Shown in pieces: positions 41,303 to 50,617 of a DNA stretch of 64,000 bases. Positions within the stretch are counted from its first letter, which is position 1, and each line of letters starts with the position of its first letter. The position numbers and the translations under genes are program-made. The notes beneath the pieces are model-generated. The model saw only the letters and a program-made list of their open reading frames with translations, ran no database searches and had not been told where the DNA came from. This DNA comes from Stenotrophobium rhamnosiphilum (GTDB lineage Bacteria; Pseudomonadota; Gammaproteobacteria; Nevskiales; Nevskiaceae), in contig NZ_QANS01000001.1 of the NCBI RefSeq assembly GCF_003052265.1, positions 558,001 to 622,000 on the forward strand, written 5' to 3'.

Positions 41303-42745
41303 ATGCATAAATACGAACTGATGATTCCCGGCGCAAAGAGCGCTGCCGGATTTGTGACCGTTGTTGCGCCTTGGGACCGCACGCCCATTGGCGAAGTAGA
41401 GATGGCTGATGCCGTCGCCGTTGAGCAGGCGCTCGAAACGGCTTACGCACTATTCCGCAACCGCGACGGCTGGTTGTCTCGCGCCAAGCGCATCGAAATT
41501 CTGGAAAAAGCCCAAGGCCTGATCCGCGAGCGCGCTGAATATCTCGCAGTGGAATCGGCCCGTGAAGGCGGCAAGCCCTTGCTCGACTCCAAAGTCGAAA
41601 TCGCGCGTGCGATTGATTGCCTGAAAATCTGTGTTGAGAGTTTGCGCGCCGATGCGGGCGAAGTGATCCCGATGGGCGTTACCGCGTCCAGCGCCAATCG
41701 CATCGCCTTCACCCAGCTCGAACCCATTGGCGTGGTCGTTGCGATCAGCGCCTTCAACCATCCTTTCAACCTCATCGTTCATCAGGTCGGCCCAGCGCTG
41801 GCCGCCGGTTGCCCGGTCATCGTCAAACCCGCACGCACTACGCCGCTGATGTGCATGCGTTTTGTCGAAATCCTGCGTGAAGCTGGTTTGCCCGCTGAGT
41901 GGTGTCAGCCGCTGATGCCGGAGAACAACGAGCTTTCGTCCAAGCTCGCTGCTGATACGCGCGTTGCGTTCTTAAGTTTTATTGGTAGCGCCAAAGTCGG
42001 TTGGAACTTGCGCTCACACCTCGCGCCTGGCGCACGTTGTGCACTCGAACATGGCGGTGTTGCGCCAGTGATCGTCGCGGCTGACGCAGATCTCACGCAG
42101 GCCGTGCCGCTGCTCGCCAAGGGCGGTTTCTATCACGCAGGGCAGGTCTGCGTGTCAGTTCAGCGTGTGTTTGTCGCGCGCAAACTGGTTAAAGAATTTT
42201 CAGAGCAATTGGCTGAGGCCGCGAAGAAGCTTGTTGTCGGTGATCCAACATTAGCTGAGACCGAAGTGGGTCCGCTGATTGATCCGGTTGAAGTGGATCG
42301 CATCGAGAATTGGGTCAACGAAGCGCTGGCGGGGGGTGCGGAATTGCTCTGCGGCGGTCGACGCTTGCCCAACAACTGCTACGCACCGACTGTGCTGCTC
42401 AATCCTGCGCCGGATGCCAAAGTTTCAGTTCACGAAGTCTTTGGTCCAGTGGTGTGCGTTTACACCTTTGATGAAATGGACGCTGCGATTGCTGACGCTA
42501 ATCGTTTACCGTTTGCATTCCAAGCCGCAGTGTTCACGCGTGATATCGATACGGCGCTGCGTTGTGGCGAGCGACTTGATGCATCTGCGGTGATGGTCAA
42601 CGACCACACCGCATTCCGTGTGGACTGGATGCCGTTCGCGGGCTTACGTCATTCTGGTTATGGCGTTGGCGGTATTACGCATACGCTGCATGACATGCAG
42701 GTGCGGAAGATGACGGTGATTAAGTCGGCGGAAATTAAAAGATAG
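41303..42745 (+). CDS. NAD(P)-dependent aldehyde dehydrogenase family protein
   Basis: A 480-residue ALDH-superfamily enzyme. Key sites: the NAD-binding region GVVVAISAFNHPFNL, a Glu in ALEHGGVAPVIV and the catalytic Cys in GQVCVSVQR; the family ending NDHTAFRVDWMPFAGLRHSG is present. It resembles the lactaldehyde/phosphonoacetaldehyde/glyceraldehyde-3-phosphate dehydrogenase subgroup; the substrate is not set by its neighbours. It is monocistronic and followed by two palindromic repeats. Confidence 0.9.
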   Translation: MHKYELMIPGAKSAAGFVTVVAPWDRTPIGEVEMADAVAVEQALETAYALFRNRDGWLSRAKRIEILEKAQGLIRERAEYLAVESAREGGKPLLDSKVEIARAIDCLKICVESLRADAGEVIPMGVTASSANRIAFTQLEPIGVVVAISAFNHPFNLIVHQVGPALAAGCPVIVKPARTTPLMCMRFVEILREAGLPAEWCQPLMPENNELSSKLAADTRVAFLSFIGSAKVGWNLRSHLAPGARCALEHGGVAPVIVAADADLTQAVPLLAKGGFYHAGQVCVSVQRVFVARKLVKEFSEQLAEAAKKLVVGDPTLAETEVGPLIDPVEVDRIENWVNEALAGGAELLCGGRRLPNNCYAPTVLLNPAPDAKVSVHEVFGPVVCVYTFDEMDAAIADANRLPFAFQAAVFTRDIDTALRCGERLDASAVMVNDHTAFRVDWMPFAGLRHSGYGVGGITHTLHDMQVRKMTVIKSAEIKR

Positions 42746-42753
42746 TTTGGGCC

Positions 42754-42820
42754 GTAGGGTGCGCTGTGCGCACGCGGTTTGGCGCTGACCTCGGCAACGC
42801 GTGCGCACAGCGCACCCTAC
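42754..42820. repeat. palindromic repeat GTAGGGTGCGCTGTGCGCACGCG
   Basis: Two arms of about 23 bases, starting GTAGGGTGCGC and ending GCGCACCCTAC, flank a 21-base centre. This mosaic-type palindrome lies between the aldehyde dehydrogenase and sbcB and can act as a transcript-end hairpin. Confidence 0.85.
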
Positions 42821-42834
42821 AAAAAAACAGAAAT

Positions 42835-42916
42835 GTAGGGTGGGTAGAGCGCAGCGAAACCCACCTTTCTGCGTGATGAAAAGATGGTGGGTTTCGCTGC
42901 GCTCTACCCACCCTAC
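42835..42916. repeat. palindromic repeat GTAGGGTGGGTAGAGCG
   Basis: Long arms (about 31 bases each) from GTAGGGTGGGTAGAGCG to CGCTCTACCCACCCTAC flank a 20-base centre. One arm recurs near 16467-16498. It ends 3 bases before the sbcB stop codon. Confidence 0.88.
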
Positions 42917-42919
42917 GTA

Positions 42920-44371
42920 TTAGTTCTTGAGGAAATCCAGCAGCCCTGATTCCTGCGGCCATGCTGCGAGCGCATCAAGAATCGCGCGTCTGGCTGGATC
43001 TTTCTCTAACGTCTGATATTCCGTCAGCAAGTCCTGATACTGCTCCAGCGTTAGTGACGCCAAGCCCGTATCAAAATCCAATTTGCGTGTGACGAACTCA
43101 TGCCATTGCCCTTGTTCATCTGCATTGAGCGTCTTGGGATAGTTGCGCGCGCGATAACGGAATAGGAGCTCGTTATAGCGCGCATCGCTGAACATGCCTT
43201 GGAATTGCGTTAGCGCTTCTGGCGCTGAATCACGCACACGTTGCAGGCGTGGTTTGTCGGCGTCAGGAAGGAAGCCGCCGTATATCGAAAGCTCAGGATC
43301 ACGCTCGTCATATTCTGGTGCTGAAAATACAGTGCGGACTTTTTCTGCGAGCGCTTCGCGCGCGCGCAGGAGAATGGCGCGATGTTCTTGGCAGCGATTC
43401 AGATCGATGCCCCAACGCTCGGCTTGATCAGGATTGAGCGTGGACAGTGGCGCCAACATCGGGCTCTTGTTGAGATGTACGCCCTTGAGCGGAATGCGCG
43501 TCATGCCTTCGGGCAGATCAGCTTCGCTGGTGAAGACGCGGTCATATAGCTCGTCTTCGTCCAGTTCCAATAACTCAGTCGGGTCAACGCTAAGGTCGTA
43601 GGTGATGACCTGATTGTTATTGGTCGGATGCATGGCCAACGGCGCGATCACAGAGATGCAACCGCGCGCAGCGGAGATTTTTGCGGAGACGTGCAACACC
43701 GGCGTCAGTTCGCGCAGATTGAACAGCGTCGCGGCGAATTTCTTGTCGCGCAGTTTCAGCGCGTGTTCGAACAGGCGCGGCTGTGCTTTGCGCAGGGCGC
43801 GGGCGAGGCCGATGGTGGCATCGACGTCGGAGAGGGCGTCATGTGCATGCTCGTGGACGATGCCGTTGGCGGCGCTGAGGTGGCCGAGCTTGAAGCTGGT
43901 GGCGCCGTCTTCGCGCTTGGGCCAGTCGAGGCCTTCGGGACGCAGCGCATGCCAGAGGCGCATCACATCGAGCAGATCCCAGCGGGAATTGCCGCCAAAC
44001 CACTCGCGCTGATACGGGTCGTAAAAGTTGCGATAGAACAGATTGCGCGAGACTTCGTCGTCGAAACGGATCGAGTTGTAGCCGGCGGCGCAGGTGCCGG
44101 GCTGGCTGAAGGCTTCGAGGATCTGGCGAGCGAATTCGGGTTCCGGCACGCCTTTGGCCAGGGCCTGTTGGGGCGTAATGCCAGTGATCAGGCAGGCGTC
44201 TGGGTGCGGGAGTACGTCGAGGACGGGTTTGCAGTACACCATCAGGGGCTCGCCGATGGGGTTCAACTCGGCGTCGGTCCGCCGTCCGGCGAATTGGGAG
44301 GGGCGATCCCGGGCCGGATCAGCGCCAAAAGTCTCGTAATCGTGCCAAAAGAAGCTTGCGGGAGAAGTCAT
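42920..44371 (-). CDS. sbcB: exodeoxyribonuclease I
   Basis: A 483-residue DEDDh exonuclease, with DYETFG near the N terminus, NSIRFDDEVSRNLFYR and HDALSDVDATIGLARAL (the third acidic cluster), followed by SH3-like and C-terminal helical domains. It degrades ssDNA 3' to 5' in mismatch repair and recombination. Start 44371 (MTSPASFFWHDYETFG) gives the family length; the open frame continues 113 codons upstream but without homology. It is divergent from the mrp gene. Confidence 0.95.
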   Translation of the reverse strand: MTSPASFFWHDYETFGADPARDRPSQFAGRRTDAELNPIGEPLMVYCKPVLDVLPHPDACLITGITPQQALAKGVPEPEFARQILEAFSQPGTCAAGYNSIRFDDEVSRNLFYRNFYDPYQREWFGGNSRWDLLDVMRLWHALRPEGLDWPKREDGATSFKLGHLSAANGIVHEHAHDALSDVDATIGLARALRKAQPRLFEHALKLRDKKFAATLFNLRELTPVLHVSAKISAARGCISVIAPLAMHPTNNNQVITYDLSVDPTELLELDEDELYDRVFTSEADLPEGMTRIPLKGVHLNKSPMLAPLSTLNPDQAERWGIDLNRCQEHRAILLRAREALAEKVRTVFSAPEYDERDPELSIYGGFLPDADKPRLQRVRDSAPEALTQFQGMFSDARYNELLFRYRARNYPKTLNADEQGQWHEFVTRKLDFDTGLASLTLEQYQDLLTEYQTLEKDPARRAILDALAAWPQESGLLDFLKN

Positions 44372-44455
44372 GGAGCCTGTTTTTCGTAAAGCGCAAGGGT
44401 GTTCAAGGGTGACGCCATGCGGGACAATACGGACTTGCATGGAGCTGAACAACTG

Positions 44456-45541
44456 ATGTCGTTGAACCAAGATTCCCTGATGGCCGCGCTGGACAGCTAT
44501 ATAGACCCGCTGATTGGCCGTGGCCTCGTCGCCGCCGGAGCGGTGAAGAGCGTCGATATTAAGTGGCTGGGCAAGCCACGCGTGGAGATCGAACTCGGAT
44601 TTCCCGCCAACGGTTATCGCGCCACGCTGATCGAGAACATCCGCAATCATCTGAAAGCGACGGTCGATAGTGACGCTGAAATCAAGGTCAGCTGGGCGAT
44701 CAAATCTCACGCAGTGCAGAAGAACCTGCAGCCGTTGCCAAACATTCGCAACATCATTGCGGTCGCCAGCGGCAAAGGCGGCGTCGGCAAATCCACCGTT
44801 GCAGCCAATCTCGCACTGGCACTGTTTCTGGAAGGCGCACGCGTTGGCGTGCTGGACGCGGATATCTACGGCCCTAGCCAGCCCCGCATGTTGGGTGTTG
44901 GTAAAACCCGTCCGACGTCATCCGACGGCAAGCGCATGCACCCGGTTGCCGCGCATGGCATTCAGGTGATGAGCATTGGGTTCCTGATTGATGAAGAACA
45001 GCCGAGCATCTGGCGCGGCCCGATGGCAACACAGGCTTTGTCGCAGTTGCTTAATGAAACTGATTGGGAAGACCTTGATTATCTGGTTGTCGATCTGCCA
45101 CCAGGCACCGGCGACATTCAACTCACGCTCTCGCAACGCGTGCCGATCAGCGGCGCTGTGATCGTGACCACGCCACAAGACATCGCGCTGCTCGACGCAC
45201 GCAAAGGTCTGGCGATGTTCCAGCGCGTAGAAGTTGCAGTGCTGGGCGTCGTCGAGAACATGAGTTATCACGCTTGCTCCAATTGCGGTCATCACGAAGC
45301 AATCTTTGGTGAAGGCGGTGGCGAAAAATTAGCCGCGCAGTATGGCGTTGAGCAGTTAGGCCAACTGCCTTTGAGCTTGCAGATTCGTCAGCAGGCCGAT
45401 GGCGGCACACCAACGGTCGTAGCATCGCCAGAGTCGGATGAAGCGCAGCGCTATCGCGACATCGCTCGCAAGGCGTCGGCACGACTCGCCTATGGTGTTT
45501 CAGGGGTCGCATTCCCTAAGATTGAGATCACAGAAGATTGA
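44456..45541 (+). CDS. apbC: Mrp/ApbC P-loop iron-sulfur carrier
   Basis: A 361-residue Mrp/NBP35 family ATPase: N-terminal DUF59/MIP18-like region (about 1-90), Walker A SGKGGVGKST, the D of LDADIYGPSQPRML, and the CxxC pair in HACSNCGHHEAIFG that binds a bridging cluster in the dimer. It transfers Fe-S clusters to target proteins. Starts at 44417 and 44456 are both possible; the second gives MSLNQDSLMAALDSYIDPLIG, which aligns with other family members. Confidence 0.93.
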   Translation: MSLNQDSLMAALDSYIDPLIGRGLVAAGAVKSVDIKWLGKPRVEIELGFPANGYRATLIENIRNHLKATVDSDAEIKVSWAIKSHAVQKNLQPLPNIRNIIAVASGKGGVGKSTVAANLALALFLEGARVGVLDADIYGPSQPRMLGVGKTRPTSSDGKRMHPVAAHGIQVMSIGFLIDEEQPSIWRGPMATQALSQLLNETDWEDLDYLVVDLPPGTGDIQLTLSQRVPISGAVIVTTPQDIALLDARKGLAMFQRVEVAVLGVVENMSYHACSNCGHHEAIFGEGGGEKLAAQYGVEQLGQLPLSLQIRQQADGGTPTVVASPESDEAQRYRDIARKASARLAYGVSGVAFPKIEITED

Positions 45542-45639
45542 TTCGGCCAGGTGAAGTTTGAAGCAGTCGCACATTTTATTGGGTTTATGCAGTATTTCAT
45601 TTAGATGATATTTGCGGGGCTGGCCGAATCAATAAAATG
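45540..45639. repeat. compound inverted repeat after apbC
   Basis: GATTCGGCCAG (45540-45550) pairs with CTGGCCGAATC (45620-45630), and CATTTTATTG (45572-45581) pairs with CAATAAAATG (45630-45639). The two pairings interlock rather than nest. The first arm overlaps the apbC stop codon. Confidence 0.7.
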
Positions 45640-45650
45640 GTAATCATTGT

Positions 45651-45741
45651 TATTGAACCGGCACGAATCGCGTCAGCAATAAATTATGACTTCATGAGTG
45701 GATATTCGATTCATTTCAAATCCATTCGTGCCGGTTCAATA
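45651..45741. repeat. 91-bp element with perfect 18-bp terminal inverted repeats
   Basis: TATTGAACCGGCACGAAT (45651-45668) and its exact reverse complement (45724-45741) enclose 55 AT-rich bases in the 251-base gap between apbC and dcd. It could be a MITE-like insertion or a structured RNA. No target duplication is obvious. Confidence 0.75.
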
Positions 45742-45792
45742 AGGCAGCTCTGCGACAAACGCAGCAGCCTATAAAACTAGAGTACGGAAACA

Positions 45793-46362
45793 ATGAGCAT
45801 CAAATCGGACAAGTGGATTCGTCGCATGGCAGCTTCACACGACATGATTTCGCCATTCGAGGCGGGGCAGGTTCGTGTTGCAGCAGACGGTCACAAGATC
45901 GTGTCTTACGGCACTTCCAGCTACGGCTACGACGTGCGCTGCGCCAACGAGTTCAAGATCTTCACCAACATCAACTCGACCATCGTTGATCCGAAAGCAT
46001 TCGATCCGAAAAGCTTCGTTGATTTCACCGGCGACTGCTGCGTGATTCCGCCGAACTCATTCGCACTTGCTCGCACTGTGGAATATTTCAAGATTCCGCG
46101 CAGCGTGTTGACGATCTGCTTGGGCAAAAGCACCTACGCGCGTTGCGGCATCATCGTTAACGTGACGCCGCTGGAACCAGAATGGGAAGGCCACGTGACG
46201 TTGGAATTTTCCAACACCACGCCACTGCCCGCGAAGATTTACGCCAACGAAGGCGTTGCACAGTTCCTGTTCCTCGAATCGGATGAGGTTTGCGAAACCT
46301 CGTACGCCGATCGAGGGGGCAAATATCAGGGACAAAAGGGCGTCACGCTGCCCAAGACTTAA
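45793..46362 (+). CDS. dcd: dCTP deaminase
   Basis: A 189-residue homotrimeric dCTP deaminase that supplies dUTP for dTMP synthesis. The family core is clear: [48 protein letters not shown] and the C-terminal lid [23 protein letters not shown]. Length is close to E. coli Dcd. It is preceded by the inverted-repeat region, so its promoter may lie there. Confidence 0.97.
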   Translation: MSIKSDKWIRRMAASHDMISPFEAGQVRVAADGHKIVSYGTSSYGYDVRCANEFKIFTNINSTIVDPKAFDPKSFVDFTGDCCVIPPNSFALARTVEYFKIPRSVLTICLGKSTYARCGIIVNVTPLEPEWEGHVTLEFSNTTPLPAKIYANEGVAQFLFLESDEVCETSYADRGGKYQGQKGVTLPKT

Positions 46363-46447
46363 GTAACAATGGATTCCGCTAAAGACGGAACGGCGAAAAG
46401 TAGTACATGGGGTGTAGCCGTAAAATAAATTGAGTAGGGGTCCTGCA

Positions 46448-47446
46448 ATGGCTGTAGCGGTCGACGATCCACGTTTTAATCTGCGCCCATCGTTTAGGCG
46501 TCGGGCGCTTAACCGTACGATGAAAATCGCTACGGCGATGACTGAGCAAATATCGCGCGCACGTTTATTGCGTGACAACATTGAAGTGATTCGTAACCTG
46601 TCTTACGGCCCACATCCTTTTAATAAGCTGGATGTGTATCGCCCGCAGTTTGCAGCGCGCCCGATGCCGGTGTTGCTCTACATTCACGGCGGCGCATTTA
46701 GTCTTTGCTCCAAAGACACGCATCGCGGTATTGCGCGTGCCAGTGCTTGGGGCGGGCAGTATCTTGTGTTCAACATCGACTATCGCCTCGCGCCGCGCTT
46801 CAAGTTTCCTTGTGCGCATGAAGATGCTTGCGCAGCATTTAATTGGGTTGCTGAGAATTGTGCGAGCTTCGGTGGTGATCCGCAGCGCATCGTGGTTGCA
46901 GGTGAATCTGCTGGCGGCAATCTCGCTTTATCTGTTGCCATCGCTGCAAGCTACAAGCGTCCAGAGTCGTGGGCGAAAAAAGTCTACAACGCCAAAGCGA
47001 AAATCATCGGCGTGAAACCGATCATGCCTTACCTGCAAGTCACCAACGCTGCGCGCCAGAACAATAATCCGGGTGCAGGCTGGTTGGCACTGCGTGCGGC
47101 ACGCGATATCGCAAAAGCCTATTTGGGTTCGAGCTTGGTGCAGCCCAGTGCGCTGATCATGATGGCCGATCCGATTCGTGTGCTCGAAGAATGTGGCGCA
47201 CCCGATAAACCTTTCCCGGCGGTGTTCTCTGGTGTCGGTACTTGGGATCTGTGTTGCGAAGACGTGCAACGTCTTGAAGCAGCCTGTGGTCGCTTGGGTA
47301 TCCCCGCAGAAATGCATTACTACCCACGCGAGATTCACGCCTTCCACGTTTTTGCATGGCGTGAAAATTCACGACTCTATTGGTCGAAGGCTTTTGCATT
47401 CCTACGCAAAACTGCCGCGGCGCATGCACCCGCTCTGAGCGTATAA
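46448..47446 (+). CDS. hormone-sensitive-lipase-like esterase (alpha/beta hydrolase)
   Basis: A 332-residue alpha/beta hydrolase of the HSL (family IV) type: oxyanion-hole HGGAF (about residue 80), nucleophile elbow GESAGG, an acid in GTWDLCCEDVQRL and the His in REIHAFHVF. An extra N-terminal segment of about 60 residues precedes the fold. Start 46448 (ATG after AGGGG) is preferred; an in-frame TTG is at 46430. It is probably intracellular and acts on short-chain esters. Confidence 0.88.
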   Translation: MAVAVDDPRFNLRPSFRRRALNRTMKIATAMTEQISRARLLRDNIEVIRNLSYGPHPFNKLDVYRPQFAARPMPVLLYIHGGAFSLCSKDTHRGIARASAWGGQYLVFNIDYRLAPRFKFPCAHEDACAAFNWVAENCASFGGDPQRIVVAGESAGGNLALSVAIAASYKRPESWAKKVYNAKAKIIGVKPIMPYLQVTNAARQNNNPGAGWLALRAARDIAKAYLGSSLVQPSALIMMADPIRVLEECGAPDKPFPAVFSGVGTWDLCCEDVQRLEAACGRLGIPAEMHYYPREIHAFHVFAWRENSRLYWSKAFAFLRKTAAAHAPALSV

Positions 47447-47468
47447 GCCTCAGCGTTAAGCCAGCAAC

Positions 47469-47513
47469 AAGCCCGTCACTCGCGAAACTATCGTGAGTGA
47501 CGGGCTTTTGTTT
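47469..47513. terminator. bidirectional terminator between esterase and TonB receptor
   Basis: A perfect 13-bp stem AAGCCCGTCACTC / GAGTGACGGGCTT (47469-47481, 47495-47507), with a TTTTG tail on the plus strand and Ts following on the minus strand. Confidence 0.88.
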
Positions 47514-49918
47514 TATAGGTCTTTCTTGATACCCAAGAACACGCCAGCGCGTGGACCAAACTGCGGCGCTCCAACACCGACACCTTCGCCATCACGAATC
47601 TCGTACTGACGATCAAGCAGATTGATCACCGCCAGTCTGAGATCAATTTTGCCCAGCCCCGGTGTGATCACGCTGCGCTGCGCAGAAGCATCCAGCTGAT
47701 TGTAGAACGGCAGGCGATCGCCGTTGGGCACTGTTGCGCCGTCGGTGCGCAGGCCGCTGGCGTAGAGATCAGTGAGTGAGTAGGTCGTGTTCTCGTATAC
47801 ATACGAGACGCCAGCGGAACCACTGAAACGCTGATCATGATCCAGATAGATGTAATGACTCTGTGTGTAAGCCAGTGCAGCCGGATCAATATTGAACTGC
47901 GCAGAGTCGATGCCTTGACCTTGAGCGCGTGACAGCGCCATGTTGTTGTACGCGCTGAACGCACCATCACGATACGAAGTCGTCATCTCGATGCCATAGA
48001 TGCGGCCCTTTGCGTAGTTGAACGGCGTGTAGATCAGCGCAGAACCAAACTGTCCTTCGTCTAACAAGCCATGAATGATCTTGTAGTAGCTGTCGACGCC
48101 GATATTGAGATTGGGTGTGAATTGATGCGTAGCGCCAATATCAAAATAGTGTGTGCGTTCAGCCTGCACAGGATCATTCGGACCACTTTGCGCATTCGTC
48201 GTGTTGTCGAACTTACTGATGGTGGCGTTGCTGATTAACTCATTTGGCGGCGGCGTGAAGTAGCGTGAGTAACCCGCATGCACGACTGTTGCGGTGGAGG
48301 CGTTCCAGATCATTCCAAAGCGGGGGCTGAGCTGGCTGGCGTTGATATAAGCGTTGAGCTTGTCGTAACGCAGACCGTAATTCAGCGTGAGATCGTCGGT
48401 GATATCCCACTCGTCCTGCGCGTAAACGCCGAAGAGATGATTGCCGCTCTTGGGGTTGTTATCAATGATAGTGACCGGGCCACCATTCACATTGCCGCCG
48501 GCATCCGTTGTGAATACTTGCGAGGTGTTGTTGGAAACATCGTTCTCATTGCTGAAGAACACACCACCGCGCAGAGTGTGATCGTCACTGATGCGATAGC
48601 CGATATCACTCTGCAAACCTGCCGTGGTGCTGCGGCGATAAATATCTGCAGCCACGCCATTAAAGGCCAGTTCGCCTTCGGTGTCTGGCGAGAATTCTAC
48701 TGAACTGATTCGCGAGAACGCGGCGACCTGATAGGTCAGCCGCGTGCCAGATTGTCCTTGCAGTGCGACGAGGCCATAAGTGTTGCGCTCATATTGGCGA
48801 TCATTGAGATTGCTCGAATCAAAGCCGCAACTACTACCACCGAGTTGCGCGCAGAAATCTGCATCGGGTGATTGCCCTGGGTTATTCGGAATCTGATACT
48901 TCCCAAAACTGGTCCCAGCCAGAACGCTCACCTTCATGTCTTCAGCGGGATAGAACGATAGATACCCGAAGCCCTTGCCCTGTTGCGTTTGATCGTGAAT
49001 CGGGTGATAGCTATCTGTCGGTGCTTCAACGCCAACTAGACTATTCAGGAATTGACCCGTTCCATACATGCTGACGCCATCCTTGGTGGTGGTGCCGTAT
49101 TCAATACTCGGATTGAACGTGCCGTGACTGCCGCCATAAACGCTGACACTGCCACCATCAAAAGTATTTGGCGTCGTGATGTTGACGATGCCCGCTGTGC
49201 GATAGCCGTACTGTGCAGGCAACGCGCCAGTCAGCAAGCTCACCTGATTAGCAAAGCGTGTATCCAGTGCCTGACCAAATCCGCTGATGCCTTCCGGAAT
49301 GATGATGCCGTTGATGCGGTACTGCAGATCCGCATGATCGCCGCGCACATGGAGTTGACCAAAAGAATCGTTGGCTACACCGGGTGCTTGTAACAGCAAC
49401 TGATTCATCGGCGTGTTCTTGCCTTGCGGCAAGTTGGCAATAGTGGTCTGGTCAAAAACGTATTGGCTGCTGCCCGTGCTAGGTGACAGAGAATTGCGTG
49501 CATGCTCCAGACGTTCCGCGGTCACCGTTACGGTTGTGAGCTTGGCGACCAGCTGAACATCGGTGTGCGTCTCTTGGCCTGCAGTGACGACAACAACCGT
49601 GTCACTGTCGACATAACCAGAGCGCGACAGCACGATGTGATAGCTGCCAGCTTTGAGACCGTGGAAGTGAAAATGACCTTTGTCGTCAGCAATAGTGCTG
49701 CCAATCAAAGTGCCATCGCTATCGAGCAAGCGCACTTCAGCTTTTGCAAAGGGTGAGCCTGCGCTATCGCGCAAATGACCTTCTACTGCACCTTCATCGG
49801 CAGAGGTAGTTTCAAGATTGGCGGCATAGGAAGCCGGAGAAATAAAACCGGAGGCGATAGATAGCAGTAGCACAGACGGCAGGCGCAGCGCGCGTGCCAG
49901 TGGGTTCAGAGTAAACAT
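47513..49918 (-). CDS. TonB-dependent receptor with N-terminal carboxypeptidase-like domain
   Basis: An 801-residue outer-membrane receptor with a signal peptide ending near ASYA. A CarboxypepD_reg-like Ig fold follows (VEGHLRDSAGSPFAKAEVRLLDSDG, about 45-125), then the plug (QGKNTPMNQLLLQAPGVANDSF, VRGDHADLQYRINGI) and a 22-strand barrel ending in GVFLGIKKDL. Such receptors import metal chelates or other large ligands with TonB energy. A DUF2946-like gene lies 73 bases upstream on the same strand, which hints at metal uptake. ATG 49918 has a GAGGAC site. Confidence 0.92.
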   Translation of the reverse strand: MFTLNPLARALRLPSVLLLSIASGFISPASYAANLETTSADEGAVEGHLRDSAGSPFAKAEVRLLDSDGTLIGSTIADDKGHFHFHGLKAGSYHIVLSRSGYVDSDTVVVVTAGQETHTDVQLVAKLTTVTVTAERLEHARNSLSPSTGSSQYVFDQTTIANLPQGKNTPMNQLLLQAPGVANDSFGQLHVRGDHADLQYRINGIIIPEGISGFGQALDTRFANQVSLLTGALPAQYGYRTAGIVNITTPNTFDGGSVSVYGGSHGTFNPSIEYGTTTKDGVSMYGTGQFLNSLVGVEAPTDSYHPIHDQTQQGKGFGYLSFYPAEDMKVSVLAGTSFGKYQIPNNPGQSPDADFCAQLGGSSCGFDSSNLNDRQYERNTYGLVALQGQSGTRLTYQVAAFSRISSVEFSPDTEGELAFNGVAADIYRRSTTAGLQSDIGYRISDDHTLRGGVFFSNENDVSNNTSQVFTTDAGGNVNGGPVTIIDNNPKSGNHLFGVYAQDEWDITDDLTLNYGLRYDKLNAYINASQLSPRFGMIWNASTATVVHAGYSRYFTPPPNELISNATISKFDNTTNAQSGPNDPVQAERTHYFDIGATHQFTPNLNIGVDSYYKIIHGLLDEGQFGSALIYTPFNYAKGRIYGIEMTTSYRDGAFSAYNNMALSRAQGQGIDSAQFNIDPAALAYTQSHYIYLDHDQRFSGSAGVSYVYENTTYSLTDLYASGLRTDGATVPNGDRLPFYNQLDASAQRSVITPGLGKIDLRLAVINLLDRQYEIRDGEGVGVGAPQFGPRAGVFLGIKKDL

Positions 49919-49991
49919 GGTGTCCTCGCAAATGAACGGTACGCACAGCAGCGCTGCGCGCGAAATTAGGTCGACTTAAATCGACGTTCGT

Positions 49992-50309
49992 TTAAGCGAG
50001 GTTTGCGGGAGGGCCGCAGCTGGGCGGCAGTTGGAGCTGGGTTGAAGAAGGTGCAACGGATGCCGAAAGCGCCAGCTCAAACGATTCAAGCGGCGAGGCA
50101 TTAGGAATCTGGAGTGCTACTGGAGCGGTACCGCTGGCATCAGCAATAGAGCAGAGCTGGCAGGCAACATCGGCGTCGGCTTTAAGCTGGTGCTCCGTTG
50201 CATGCACCACCAATAGCCATTGGCTCGCCAGAAAGACGAGCGCAATGAAGAGATGGCGGATGTTACGGAGGTTTAGCATGCCCAGATACTTAGGTCGGTT
50301 CCGACTCAT
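49992..50309 (-). CDS. small exported DUF2946-like protein
   Basis: A 105-residue protein with an N-terminal membrane or signal segment (LFIALVFLASQWLLVVHA), a His/Cys section (TEHQLKADADVACQLCSI) and a Pro-rich end (PPSCGPPANL). The CxxC and the terminal Pro motif are typical of DUF2946-like proteins, often found next to metal-related TonB receptors. The start may be ATG 50309 or ATG 50279; both leave the signal segment intact. Confidence 0.75.
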   Translation of the reverse strand: MSRNRPKYLGMLNLRNIRHLFIALVFLASQWLLVVHATEHQLKADADVACQLCSIADASGTAPVALQIPNASPLESFELALSASVAPSSTQLQLPPSCGPPANLA

Positions 50310-50478
50310 GAAGAGATAGGTGATTACTTCAAGAGTCGTGGCGGCATGGAAAAGTTCCGTTTCTTGCTGCTCTTTATTCTGTTTTTACTGAAAGCCCGCG
50401 CATCGTATTCGGCGCACGGGTTCTGTTTGTTTACGTTTAGCGGATGAGCGGTATTGATGAGTAGCTCTGCGGTTTGAC

Positions 50479-50515
50479 GTTTACCGTTCTTCGGTAAACA
50501 CCTGCCGTTGGCAGG
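50479..50515. promoter_or_regulatory. two adjacent hairpins in the 308-base gap upstream of the lipoprotein
   Basis: GTTTACCG / CGGTAAAC (50479-50499) and CCTGCC / GGCAGG (50501-50515) lie side by side about 100 bases before the lipoprotein start. They could form an mRNA leader structure or mark a terminator. The remainder of 50310-50617 shows no gene or other clear site. Confidence 0.45.
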
Positions 50516-50617
50516 GCATGGGAATTTTCTGACGTGGTTGATGGATATCTTTTTTGCACGGGCGCATGCGCACAGCGATGCAGACACCGGCACCACCAAT
50601 CGGAGAAGGAGTTCAAC

